Below, piece after piece: positions 29,468 through 40,446 of a DNA stretch of 64,000 nt. The translations under genes were made by a program, and so were the position numbers. The stretch is from positions 1 through 64,000 of the forward strand of contig JADKJB010000018.1 of assembly GCA_016722525.1 (NCBI GenBank). The letters run 5' to 3'. The notes below the pieces were generated by a model. That model was given only the letters and a program-made list of their open reading frames with translations, was not told where the DNA came from and did not search any database. The DNA is from Bacteroidota bacterium. GTDB lineage: Bacteria; Bacteroidota; Bacteroidia; AKYH767-A; OLB10. The number at the start of each line of letters is the position of its first letter. Within the stretch, counting starts at the first letter, position 1.

Positions 29468-31475
29468 TCAACTAGTGGTCTTTGTTGGAAGAATCACTTT
29501 AAAAGTGGTTCCTTTTCCATATACGCTCTTAAATCCTACTTCTCCATTTAGGAGTTCCACATATTTTTTTACTATGTTCAAACCTAATCCGGTTCCTTGA
29601 ATGTTGGATGCGTTACCTGCTCTGAAAAATCGTTCAAAAATATGTTGCTGTTCAGATTCTGGAATTCCAATTCCATGATCAGTAACCTCAAGTACAATTT
29701 TATCATTTTCATGGATGGTTTTAAAGTCAATGCGGCTGCCTTCATTGGAATATTTGATAGCATTCGAAAGCAGGTTAATGCAAATATTGCGAGTTAGATT
29801 TTTGTCAAGAAATACGATTGACTGAACTCCCTGATGTTCATAGATAATGGATTGTCCTTTTTTTGAAACTTCTCTCATTTCATTTACTAAATCCTGAGAA
29901 AAAACAGGTAAATCAAATTCTGTAGCAGAATATTGAACTTTGCCCTCTTCCAGCTTGCCAAGTGAGAGAAAGTCGTTGAGTATGGAGGTGAGGTTACTCA
30001 CTGCTGATTTAATTCTATCAATATGCTTGAATCTTTTTTCGTCTTGCCCAACATCATTGTATTTCGAAATAAGTGACACCGATGTTAGTATAGTACTTAG
30101 TGGTGTTCGGAATTCATGCGATGCCATAGTTACGAAACGAGACTTGAGTTCACTTAGATCTTTTTCTTTTTCCAAGGCAGTACGCAATTCCTGTCTGTTT
30201 ACTTCAAGCAATATTTCTGTTTGTTGTCGTTCTCTGATTTCGTTGGCCAGTTCAAAATTGGTGTGTTCCAGCTGGTGAATTAAGGCCGCGAGTTCCTCTG
30301 TTCTGGCCTGAACCCGTTTTTCCAGATCCGTGTTTAACTTGAGTATTTGATCCGAATATTTTTTAATTCAGCATTGGCGTTTTCAATTAAAATCTTTTGT
30401 CTTTGCTTTCTGTTACGTCTTCCCCTGCATACAACAGGGAAACGGGCCGCCCTTTTTCATCCCGGAGAATGGTGTTTTTCCATAGTATGAGTTTTTTTCT
30501 CCATGGATAGTTGCAACTTCACTTTCAAAAGAGCCGATGGAACTTATTTCCCCTTCCATAAGTTTATTAAAAATAGATCTGGATGATATTCTTTCACTCT
30601 CGGAAGAATTAATTCAAACCAATTCTTGCCAATGATTTCATTCTCGGTATATCCTAGTATTCTGCAGCCATTTTGATTGATAAGAATTACACTTTGGTTT
30701 TTGTCGATTACCATAAAAATTACCGGAGCAATATCCAGGTACATTTGTGCCAGTTCTTTTCTTTAAGTAAAAGCGCCTCTGATTTTTTTCGCTGTGAAAT
30801 GTCAATGATAAAAGCAATCACAAATGGTCCCTCTTCGGTGGAGAAATTACTGAGGCTGATCTCTACCGGAAATTCAGTCCCGTTTTTCCTTTTGGCAAAT
30901 AGTTCCATCCCTTGCCCCATCGATCTGGGGTGGGGATTGTGTGCAAATTTTTCACGATGCTTCACATGACGTTCCGACATTCGCGATGGGATCAGCAGTT
31001 CAATCTGTTTTCCCTCAAGTTCACCGGCTTCATAACCAAATTGCTTTTCAGCCATTGGATTGATCATTACAATTTCTCCTTTTTTATTTGCAATCAAAAT
31101 CGCTTCTGTAGCAAAATCAAATAAGGCCCGTAATCGTTCTCTGTTCTTAACATCTGATAGGGTGTGATTTTTATATTTAACAACAAAAATATATCCAATC
31201 CAAATTCCCGTTAGTGAAACAATGAGATGGATAATTTCAATTGCAGATTGAACCGAAAACAGGAAATCAATGCTCGCAATAAAAGAAACGAAAATAGTAA
31301 TGTAGTTGCTGGCTTTCTTCCCTTAAAAAAGTGTTAACAAACCGGAACCACATATAAAACTGATAGGGTTAAAGGTTGTGGCAACACGTAATCAAGAAAA
31401 AATCACTATCGCCAAACCAATTCCTGAGGCTAAAATTACGGAATTTGCATTTTGCTGTTTGGTCTTACTTTCCAT
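29468..31475 (-). CDS. Membrane PAS-domain histidine kinase (frameshifted)
   Basis: Start placed at 31475 (MESKTKQQNANSVILASGIG), which begins a short N-terminal membrane region; hydrophobic helices continue at SNYITIFVSFIASIDFLFSV and LIVSLTGIWIGYIFVV. PAS domain 1: FDFATEAILIANKKGEIVMI, NPMAEKQFGYEAGELEGK. PAS 2: MYLDIAPVIFMVIDKNQSVI, NQNGCRILGYTENEIIG. Kinase core: H-box MASHEFRTPLSTIL, N-box CINLLSNAIKYSN, G1 TDHGIGIP, G2 GTGLGLNIVKKYV. At least four indels (about 31400, 31330, 30765, 30370) interrupt it. It lies just upstream of the REC-CRP regulator. Confidence 0.8.
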
Positions 31476-31663
31476 TGTGGCAAAAATAGCTTTTTTAAGT
31501 TTTACATGCGAATATACTAGTATTTGTAGGAACAGTTTTTAGTTGATTAAGGAATTTGAGAGGAATTTGGCAGGTTCGGACTGATAAAGTGATTTAAATC
31601 ATGTATTGATTGTTTTAGCCACAGTATTTTGGCTCTTTAAAATTTACCAACTAAACTGATTAA

Positions 31664-33061
31664 ATGTATATTGAGCAATTTTTTACAGATTGTTTGGGGC
31701 AGTCTGCTTATTATATTGAATCGAATGGCGAAGTCGCTATCATTGATCCCTTGCGGGATGTGGAGGGTTATATCCAGCTTTCTGAGAAAAGAAGTGCTAC
31801 CATAAAATATGTATTTGAGACGCATTTTCATGCTGATTTTGTAAGTGGCCATCTTGATCTGTCCGCTAAAACCGGTGATCCAGTTATTTATGGGCCGGGC
31901 GCAATAGCAAATTATCCCATTTGTGTTGCTGAAGATGGTCAGGAATTTGAACTCGGAGATGTTTGCTTGAAAGTGCTGCATACCCCTGGTCATACTTTGG
32001 AATCATGTTGTTACCTGCTTCTTGATGAAAATAAAAATCCGCATTCGGTTTTTTCTGGAGATATACTTTTTGTAGGGGATGTGGGGTGTCCGGATCTTGC
32101 TTTTGAAAACGGGCATACTGCCGCTCAATTGGCTGAAATGCTGTTTGATTCATTAGAAAGCAAGCTGAAACCATTGCCCAATTATGTCATTGTTTATCCT
32201 GGTCATGGCACGGGCTCAACTTGTGGGAAATCTATTGGACCTGAACCCCATTCTACCATAGGAATCCAAAAACAAACCAATTACATGCTCAAATTACAGA
32301 ATAAGGCAGATTTTATAAAGTTGGTTTCGGAGAATATATCGGATCCACCGGCCTATTTTTTTAGAGGTGCACTTTTTAATCGAAAAGGGTACTTAAGTTT
32401 AAATAAAGTCATTGAAAATAGCGTGCTACCATTATCTGTAGTTGAGATGAAAAAGTTGCTGTTGAAAGAAAATGTCTTAGTTATTGACACGCGATCCAAT
32501 AGCAAGTTTGAAAAAGGGTTTATTCCTGGTTCACTGAATATTGGATTGGATGGTTTTTTTGAAATAATGGCTGGTTCTGTAATTGACCCAAATTCAAAAT
32601 TGATTGTTGTTGCAGAAATCGGTCTCGAAACGGAAACGATTACACGATTGGCTCGAATTGGCAATGAAAATGTTTGTGGTTTTCTAACAGGAGGATTCGA
32701 CGAATGGATTAGGACAGAAACTGATTTTGATCTTGTAATGTGCATTTCTGCAACTGAATTTGAAGATCAGTTTCGTTATCATGCAGCTGTTGTAATTGAT
32801 GTCAGAAATCAGAATGAGTGGATTCCGGGTTTTGTTGCCGGAGCAAAATTGATTTCATTACAACATCTGGAAAAAAGTTCAGAAACTATCGATAGGGATA
32901 AAATTGTGTATGTGTATTGTTCAAATGGATACAGGTCAATGATCGCTGTATCGCTGCTTAAAAGCCTGGGCTTTCAAAATGTTTTAAATATTTATGGCGG
33001 TATGGAAAGTTTGAGAAAAACAAGAATTTCCGTAAAGCAACTTACTACAACAACTAATTAG
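31664..33061 (+). CDS. Persulfide dioxygenase-like MBL protein with two rhodanese domains
   Basis: A cytosolic sulfur-metabolism protein of 465 residues. The metallo-beta-lactamase domain (1-250) has the metal motif THFHADFVSGH (His54, His56, Asp58, His63), then LHTPGHTLESCC and SGDILFVGDVGCPDL, as in ETHE1-type glutathione persulfide dioxygenases. Two rhodanese domains follow. The first (about 260-350) has its active-site loop as VVAEIGLETET with no cysteine, so it is probably non-catalytic. The second (about 365-455) has VYCSNGYRS with the sulfur-accepting Cys. Likely role: oxidising or transferring sulfane sulfur. It converges tail to tail with the radical SAM gene, with no spacer. Confidence 0.85.
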   Translation: MYIEQFFTDCLGQSAYYIESNGEVAIIDPLRDVEGYIQLSEKRSATIKYVFETHFHADFVSGHLDLSAKTGDPVIYGPGAIANYPICVAEDGQEFELGDVCLKVLHTPGHTLESCCYLLLDENKNPHSVFSGDILFVGDVGCPDLAFENGHTAAQLAEMLFDSLESKLKPLPNYVIVYPGHGTGSTCGKSIGPEPHSTIGIQKQTNYMLKLQNKADFIKLVSENISDPPAYFFRGALFNRKGYLSLNKVIENSVLPLSVVEMKKLLLKENVLVIDTRSNSKFEKGFIPGSLNIGLDGFFEIMAGSVIDPNSKLIVVAEIGLETETITRLARIGNENVCGFLTGGFDEWIRTETDFDLVMCISATEFEDQFRYHAAVVIDVRNQNEWIPGFVAGAKLISLQHLEKSSETIDRDKIVYVYCSNGYRSMIAVSLLKSLGFQNVLNIYGGMESLRKTRISVKQLTTTTN

Positions 33062-34080
33062 TTATGCCCATACTTTTGTCCCTTCAGTGCAGTTTTTACA
33101 CATCTCTATTTCACTTCTTGATTTTAATACTGAACTTCTGAATCTATCGTAAGTGCCATTGCTCCATACTTCCTTAAACGAGTTCGACATCAAATCACCC
33201 ATACGATATTCAGCATCTTTATCAAAGCAACAAGGAACAACTTTTCCGTCCCATGTTATAACGCAGGAATGCCATAGCTTCCAGCAATGATTTAAAAGTT
33301 TGTTTTTAATTTCAAATTTTCCATTTTCAGTTTGCTGGTACCTGGAATATTTTTTGTTATCTGGCAGCAGCTCACTACCGTTTTCATAATCATAAATCTG
33401 TGCGGTCTTATAGGCAACTTCATTAACTCCAATTTCCTTTGCTATTTTACAGCGTCAAGTTGATGTTCGTTGGATTTAACCACCAGAAACTGAAAGATGA
33501 GATGCGGTGTTGATGAATTTAATTCTTTTTTCCATTTCACCACATTCTTTGCACCCTCAATTACTTTTTCGAGTTGTCCTCCAATACGATAACTTTCGTA
33601 GGATTCCTGTGTAGTGCCATCAATGGAAATAATCAATCGGTCTAATCCTGATTCCACTGTTTTGCGTGCATTTTCATCGTTTAAGTAATGTGCATTTGTG
33701 GAAGTAGCAGTATAAATCCCTTTTTCAGTGGCATATTGGACCAACTCCAGAAATGAAGTGTTCAAATAAGGCTCTCCCTGAAAGTAAAAAACGAGATATA
33801 GTAACTCGTTGTGAATCTCATCAATGACCTTTTTGAAAAACTTGGGATCCAGCATTCCATTGGGTCGGGTGAAAGAACGTAAACCGCTGGGGCATTCCGG
33901 ACACCTTAAGTTACAAGAAGTTGTGGGTTCAAATGAAATCGCTGCCGGCATCCCGCTGTGCAGGTTTTTACCCGTCCATTTTGATAAAATATAACTTCCG
34001 GTAATAGCTCCAAGATTCCATAACCTCCTGGTTGTCAGGTGGGAAATAAGGTTTAAAGTGTCTTTGAAGTTTTTGTTCAT
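33062..34080 (-). CDS. Radical SAM/SPASM protein (frameshifted)
   Basis: The 4Fe-4S motif CNLRCPECPSG (C-x3-C-x2-C) sits at about residue 58, followed by the GGEP-like strand FYFQGEPYLN and IISIDGTTQESYESYR, all typical of the radical SAM barrel. A missing A near 33448 (GTAAAATAGC should hold five As) breaks the frame after LDAVK. The next frame continues KIAKEIGVNEVAYKTAQIY and has an SPASM-type auxiliary cluster region, HSCVITWDGKVVPCCFDKDA, then EMCKNCTEG. About 339 residues. SPASM proteins modify peptides or act in anaerobic maturation; no precursor peptide is visible nearby. Confidence 0.8.
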
Positions 34081-34096
34081 TATTAATAGTAACCAA

Positions 34097-34104
34097 CAAA
34101 GATA
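34097..34104 (-). promoter_or_regulatory. Bacteroidetes -7 box TATCTTTG (minus strand)
   Basis: Forward CAAAGATA reads TATCTTTG on the minus strand, 16 bases before the radical SAM start. Confidence 0.35.
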
Positions 34105-34274
34105 AGGAACAACCTGCTCGGCTGCCTGCTTTGAGTGGTATTGGTACTTTAATAAGGAATTCTTAAATTGTTTAAGAAATTTTACAATTAGTTAAACAAA
34201 ACATCCTTGCTTTTTGTTCATCCCCTGTTAACCCATAAAAAAATCTTCATTAAATCTCTAAAAACTATTAAAAC

Positions 34275-37200
34275 ATGAAAAACAACAACAAGAAAAGTGT
34301 CTTGCATTTGTTTGTACTGTTTGCCTCAGTAATGAGCCTGTTTGGTTCGTTATCGGCCTCAGCTCAAACCTATTGCACCTCACAAGGTCAAAGTTTATTA
34401 ACGAGAAGAGTTTGGATCGAAAGATTCGAATTTGGAACTGTTAATAACCAAAGTGGAAATAATAACGGGTATGCAAATTTCACTTCGCAAGCTGCAGCCA
34501 CAACTCCCGGAGTCAACCTTCCATTTACAATTACATCCGGTAACAATCTGTTATTTTCATTTTTCAGCGCCAGAATTTGGGTTGATTATAATGGAAATGG
34601 TGATTTTAATGATGCAGGCGATCTTGCATTTTCCGGAAATGGTAACGGTACTTTAAGTGGTGCTATCTCCGTTCCTGCAAGTGTAAGCTCAGGCAACAAA
34701 ACTTTAAGGGTTGTTATCAAACGATTTGGTTTGCCTGATCCTTGTGGTAATTATGTCTTAGGTGAAACTGAAGATTATTCTGTTTCTATAACAAACAATT
34801 GTGTTGCAGACGCGGGAACACTCGCTGCTGTAAACTCTAACGAATGTTTTAAAAATGGTGTTGGCGAATTAGCTGCCACTGCTTCCGGAACTGCTGTTGT
34901 TCCTCCGGGATATTCTGTAATTTATGTTCTGACTCAAGGTCCCGGATTGGTAATTCAACAAGTTAATTCATCTCCTGTTTTTACAGTAACTACAGGCGGA
35001 AATTATACCATTCATACCTTAGTATATAATCCTTTAACTCTTGATTTAAGTATTGTGGTTCCCGGACAAACTACCGGTTTTGATGTGAACGGTTTGCTTA
35101 TTCAGGGTGGTGGAAGTATCTGCGCATCATTGGATGTTGCCGGTGCTCCAATTGCAGTTGAAGATCCGAATGCAGGAACACTTACTGCTGTCGTTTCTGA
35201 TTATTGCTTGATGGTTCCGGTGTTACTATCTCAGCTACATCAAATGGAAATTCAAATGTTCCTGCAGGATATCAAACAATCTATGTTTTGACTTCAGGAA
35301 CTTCTCTAATAATACAACAAGTAAATTCTACTCCATCTTTCAGCGTAACAACTCCTGATCTTTATACCATTCACACTTTGGTTTATAACCCGGCAACATT
35401 GGATTTAACAATTGTTGTACCTGGACAAACTACAGGCTTTGACGTGAACAGTTTATTAGTACAAGGTGGCGGAAGTATCTGCGCAGCATTGGATGTAACC
35501 GGAGCACCTATTAATGTTGCTAATCCTGATGCAGGTACACTTACAGCAATTTCAAGTTCTGTTTGCGGCGCTAATGGTAATGCCATTATTTCTGCAAATC
35601 CAGATGGAAATGTTTTTGTGCCGGCAAATTATCAGATAATTTATGTATTGACTTCAGGTTCAGGTTTGGTAATTGAGCAGGTAAATGCAACTCCAACCTT
35701 TACAGTAACAGTTGGTGGAAATTATACCATTCACACTTTGGTTTATAACCCGGCTACATTAGATTTATCGATCGTAGTACCTGGACAAACAACAGGCTTT
35801 GATGTAAACGGTTTATTGGTTCAGGGTGGTGGAAGTATCTGCGCATCACTGGATGTAGCCGGAGCACCGATAGCAGTTGAAGATCCAAACGCAGGAACAC
35901 TTACTGCAACATCAGCAGCAGCATGTTTCATTAACGGATCAGCAGTATTAACTGCAACGGCTAATGGCGATGCAAACGTTCCAGCAGGATACCAGACTAT
36001 TTATGTATTGACTTCAGGTTCAGGTTTGGTAATTGAGCAGGTAAATGCAACTCCAACCTTTACTGTAACAGCTGGTGGAAATTATACCATTCACACTTTG
36101 GTTTATAACCCGGCTACATTAGATTTAACGATCGTAGTACCTGGTCAAACAACAGGTTTTGATGTAAACGGTTTATTGGTTCAGGGTGGCGGAAGTATCT
36201 GCGCATCACTGGATGTAGCCGGAGCACCGATAGCAGTTGAAGATCCAAACGCAGGAACACTTACTGCAACATCAGCAGCAGCATGTTTCATTAACGGATC
36301 AGCAGTATTAACTGCAACGGCTAATGGCGATGCAAACGTTCCAGCAGGATACCAGACTATTTATGTTTTGACTTCAGGTTCAGGTTTGGTAATTGAGCAG
36401 GTAAATGCAACTCCAACCTTTACTGCAACAGCTGGTGGAAATTATACCATTCACTTTGGTTTACAACCCGGCTACATTAGATTTAACGATCGTAGTGCCT
36501 GGTCAAACAACAGGTTTTGATGTAAACGGATTATTGGTTCAGGGTGGCGGAAGTATCTGCGCATCACTGGATGTAGCCGAGCACCGATAGCAGTTGAAGA
36601 TCCAAACGCAGGAACACTTACTGCAACATCAGCAGCACATGTTTCATTAACGGATCAGCAGTATTAACTGCAACGGCTAATGGCGATGCAAACGTTCCAG
36701 CAGGATACCAGACTATTTATGTATTGACTTCAGGTTCAGGTTTGGTAATTGAGCAGGTAAATGCAACTCCAACCTTTACTGTAACAGCTGGTGGAAATTA
36801 TACCATTCACACTTTGGTTTACAACCCGGCTACATTAGATTTATCGATTGTAGTGCCTGGTCAAACAACAGGCTTTGATGTAAACGGATTATTGGTTCAG
36901 GGTGGCGGAAGTATCTGCGCATCACTGGATGTAGCCGGAGCACCGATAGCAGTTGAAGATCCAAACGCAGGAACACTTTTACTGCAACATCAGCAGCAGC
37001 ATGTTTCATTAACGGATCAGCAGTATTAACTGCAACGGCTAATGGCGATGCAAACGTTCCAGCAGGATACCAGACTATTTATGTTTTGACTTCAGGTTCA
37101 GGTTTGGTAATTGAGCAGGTAAATGCAACTCCAACCTCTCACTTTGGTTTATAACCCGGCTACATTAGATTTAACGATCGTAGTACCGGGTCAAACAACA

Positions 37201-39451
37201 GGCTTTGATGTAAACGGTTTATTGGTTCAGGGTGGCGGAAGTATCTGCGCATCACTGGATGTAGCCGGAGCACCGATAGCTGTAGAAGATCCAAACGCAG
37301 GAACACTTACTCCTAAGACACCGGTTTTATGTTTTGTTAATGCACCACTGGTGTTAGAAGCATTAGCTGGCGGAAACTCTAACGTTCCTGCTGGATATCA
37401 AACTATATATGTATTAACATCAGGTAGCGGTTTAGTAATTGAGCAGGTAAATGCAACTCCTTCCTTTACTGTTACAACTCCTGGTTTGTATACGATTCAT
37501 ACTTTAGTTTATAATCCTGCTACTTTAGATTTAACGATCGTAGTACCGGGACAAACAACAGGCTTTGATGTAAATGGTTTATTGGTTCAAGGTGGTGAGT
37601 ATTTTGTGCTTCATTGGATGTTGCGGGTGCGCAATTTTCAATCAACAACCCTGATGCAGGAACTCTTACTGCTACTTCATCCTCTGTATGTTTTGAAGGA
37701 ACCGGAGTTCAAATTTCTGCAACACCTAATGGAAATTCAAATGTTCCTGCCGGATATCAAACAATTTATGTATTGACTTCAGGTGCAGGTTTAGTAATTG
37801 AGCAGGTAAGTTTAACGCCTGACTTTATTGTAAACGGTTCAGGTCTTTATACCATTCACACTTTGGTTTATGATCCATTAACATTAGATCTTACTATAGT
37901 TGTTCCAGGTCAAACTACAGGTTTTGATGTAAATGGTTTATTGGTTCAAGGTGGTGGAACCATATGTGCATCGTTGGATGTTGCAGGAGCTCCTGTAACT
38001 ATTTCGAATCCAGATGCAGGTACAATTACTGCCGACAATGGAAGTATTTGTGGAGCATCAGGTTCTGCATTGCTTACTGCTACTCCTGATAACAACGCAA
38101 ATGTTCCAGCAGGGTACCAGGTTATTTATGTACTTACTTCTGGTTCAGGATTGGTGATTGAGCAAGTAAACTCAGTTCCTTCATTTACTGTTACAACCGG
38201 TGGAAATTATACCATTCACACTCTGGTTTATGATCCTGCTACTCTTGATTTATCAATTGTGGTACCAGGACAAACTACAGGATTCGATGTAAATGGTTTA
38301 TTAGTACAGGGTGGTGGAACTATTTGTGCTTCATTGGATGTTGCAGGTGCACCATTTGCAATTGAAACACCATCTGCAGGTTCACTTACTGCTACTGCTC
38401 TTTATGCTTGTTTCTCAGGAAACTCAGCAACCCTTTCTGCAACAGCTAATGGAAATGCAGTTGTTCCTGCAGGATATCAAACTATTTATGTGCTTACTTC
38501 AGGTTCAGGTTTAGTTATTGAGCAAGTGAATACTACTCCCGACTTCACAGTGAACGCACCAGGTTTGTATACAATTCATACACTGGTTTACAATCCTGCA
38601 ACACTTGATCTGAACATTGTTGTTCCGGGTCAGACTACAGGTTTTGATGTAAATAGTTTATTGGTTCAAGGTGGCGGAAGCATATGTGCTTCATTGGATG
38701 TAGCTGGTGCTCCAATAACAGTAGGTAATCCTGATGCAGGTGCTATCACTCCGGATGATTTTATTGTTTGTTTGGATAATGGAAGTGCTTTCATTCAGGG
38801 AATACCTCAAGGTAATGCAGTGGTTCCTCCAGGATTTAATACCATTTATGTATTAACACGTGGATTTGGATTAACAATTCAGCAGGTGAATACTACCCCT
38901 GATTTTACAGTTACTCAACAAGGTCTCTACCGTATTCACACTCTGGTTTATGATCCTGCTACATTGGATTTAACAACTGTAGTGTTTGGACAAACAACAG
39001 GAAATGATGTGAACGGATTATTGATTCAAGGTGGTGGAAGTATCTGTGCTTCGTTGGATGTTCAGGGTGCACCATTCCTGGTATTCGGTCCAATCATTTG
39101 CAATATCTTTAACTTGAATGCGGTTTCTCAAAATGATTTGAGTGCACAAACAATTGAAGAACTGAAAACTTTGGCCGAAAGTCCTGTGAGTTCAGCAGTA
39201 GTAATTAATAGCATTTATCCAAATCCTGCAAATGATATGGTGTCATTAAATATATCGCTTATGCAGAATGAAAATGTTAAAGTTATGGTGTTCAACATGA
39301 CTGGTCAGCGTGTAATTGAACAAAATGTTACTGGTACTGCCGGTGAATTTGTAAGAACTTTGGATGTTAGCAGCTTGTCTCAGGAACCTACATGGTTCGT
39401 ATTGAAACAGCATCAGGTAGCTCATTCGAATTGTTGAATGTTAATAGGTAA
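34275..39451 (+). CDS. Giant T9SS repeat protein (about 12 tandem 120-residue units)
   Basis: Signal peptide at residues 1-31 (KSVLHLFVLFASVMSLFGSL..ASAQ). Then a GEVED-like module (YVDYNGNGDFNDAGDLAFSG ... GNYVLGETEDYSVSI; the start IWVDYNGNGDFNDAGD is a family hallmark). About twelve repeats follow, each with YQTIYVLTSGSGLVIEQVN, YTIHTLVYNPATLDL and VPGQTTGFDVNGLLVQGGG. The C-terminus is a type-A sorting domain: SIYPNPANDMVSLNIS, VMVFNMTGQRVIEQN and, after one more indel near 39385, TYMVRIETASGSSFELL. At least seven indels fall in the array, mostly in the near-identical units 4-7. Unit 7 also lacks about 33 bases near 37137. A surface filament, adhesin or S-layer-like role is plausible but not shown. 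Confidence 0.8.
34810..39090 (+). repeat. Twelve-unit coding tandem repeat, 360 bp per unit
   Basis: Units begin at each D/N-P-(N/D)-A-G-T-L position. The spacing is exactly 360 bases between 35881 and 36241, where the sequence repeats almost base for base. Outer units have diverged at the DNA level (for example units 10-12), while the protein pattern stays constant. Confidence 0.85.
35881..37290 (+). repeat. Near-identical core of the repeat array (units 4-7)
   Basis: Four consecutive units share nearly all bases. They differ by single-base changes, several small indels (about 36452, 36582, 36632, 36975) and one loss of about 33 bases at about 37137. This implies recent duplication or conversion; the copy number given by an assembly is uncertain here. 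Confidence 0.8.
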
Positions 39452-39479
39452 TAGGTTTTAGTTTGATTTAATGAAGGAA

Positions 39480-39511
39480 GGTTGCCTCTAACGAGGCAGC
39501 CTTTTTTTTTG
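39480..39511 (+). terminator. Intrinsic terminator of the giant repeat gene
   Basis: GGTTGCCTC (39480-39488) and GAGGCAGCC (39493-39501) form a nine-pair stem with one G-U around TAAC, followed by at least nine Ts. Confidence 0.85.
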
Positions 39512-39633
39512 AACCAATTTGTAACGCAGTTGAAACAGGGAGGTTGTTGGGAAAGTATTTTTGTTTCATTATAAGTAATTGATAATGAGGATTAAAATCC
39601 GTTCTTTTGAATCATTACAAATAAAAAATGTCG

Positions 39634-39641
39634 TACCTTTG
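39634..39641 (+). promoter_or_regulatory. -7 box TACCTTTG of the sufE operon
   Basis: TACCTTTG matches TAnnTTTG, 17 bases before the sufE ATG. A TTTG lies 24 bases upstream of the box, the same arrangement as at sufA. Confidence 0.5.
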
Positions 39642-39658
39642 TCTGAAATTGCTTAGCG

Positions 39659-40087
39659 ATGAGTGCTATTGAACGCATTGAAAATGAGATTGTAGAGGAA
39701 TTTGAAATGTTCGATGACTGGACCGATAAATACCAGTATATCATAGAATTAGGTCAGAAACTCGGGCCTTTGGAGGATCAGTATAAAGATGCTGATCATC
39801 GTATTAAAGGATGCCAAAGCAGTGTTTGGTTACACGCTTATCAAAAAGACGGTTTGGTGTTATTTGAAGCAGATAGTGACTCTACCTTCGTAAAAGGAGA
39901 AATTGCTTTGCTCATCAGGGTGCTTTCAGGAAGGAGTCCCTCTGAAATTATTGCAACAGAACTGAGTTTTCTGGACAAAATTGGTTTGAGGCAACATATA
40001 GCAATTACCCGGGCCAACGGACTGGCTTCTATGATAAAGCAAATGAAATTGTATGCTGTAGGATTACAAGCCAATCCAGTGAATTAA
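39659..40087 (+). CDS. sufE: Cysteine desulfuration protein SufE
   Basis: A complete 142-residue SufE. It accepts the persulfide sulfur from SufS and hands it to the SufBCD scaffold in the cytosol. The active-site cysteine is Cys52 in HRIKGCQSSVWL, the family signature. The flanks DKYQYIIELGQKLGPL and the late ADSDSTFVKGEIALLIRVLSG region match SufE/CsdE proteins. It heads a three-gene operon (12 bases to the next start) that is separate from sufABCDS, which lies about 16 kb away on the other strand; its partner SufS is there. Confidence 0.95.
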   Translation: MSAIERIENEIVEEFEMFDDWTDKYQYIIELGQKLGPLEDQYKDADHRIKGCQSSVWLHAYQKDGLVLFEADSDSTFVKGEIALLIRVLSGRSPSEIIATELSFLDKIGLRQHIAITRANGLASMIKQMKLYAVGLQANPVN

Positions 40088-40099
40088 TACCATAAAAAA

Positions 40100-40435
40100 G
40101 TGAATGATATCCCAACAGTAATGGAAGAAATAAAATCATTGGAAGAACGGGTAGTGGATGTTTTAAAAACATGTTTTGATCCTGAAATTCCTGTCAATAT
40201 TTATGATCTTGGTTTGATATACGAAGTAAAGGTCAACGAAGGAAATGATGTTCATGTGCGCATGACACTCACTTCACCCGCTTGCCCGGTAGCTGAAACA
40301 TTGCCACCCGATGTTGAAAATAGAATTAAAGAACTGCCTGAAGTGAACAGTGCCAGAGTTGAAATTACATTTGACCCACCCTGGGATAAAGAGATGATGA
40401 GTGAAGAAGCCCGTCTCGAATTAGGAATGTGGTAA
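40100..40435 (+). CDS. sufT: MIP18/DUF59 Fe-S maturation protein SufT
   Basis: The 111-residue frame has the DUF59 core FDPEIPVNIYDLGLIYEVKV and the cysteine loop MTLTSPACPVAETLP, followed by VEITFDPPWDKEMMSEEARL, as in SufT proteins that help deliver Fe-S clusters to target enzymes. The GTG at 40100 gives MNDIPTVMEEIKSLEERVV; the ATG at 40121 gives the shorter MEEIKSLEER and is an equally good start. It lies between sufE and the DUF2480 gene, with short spacers. Confidence 0.9.
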   Translation: MNDIPTVMEEIKSLEERVVDVLKTCFDPEIPVNIYDLGLIYEVKVNEGNDVHVRMTLTSPACPVAETLPPDVENRIKELPEVNSARVEITFDPPWDKEMMSEEARLELGMW

Positions 40436-40446
40436 CAGAAAATAGA

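Noticed and set aside
34810..39090. Regular repeats that might be a CRISPR array
   Set aside because: The repeats are 360 bp, coding and in frame, with no short direct repeats separated by unique spacers.
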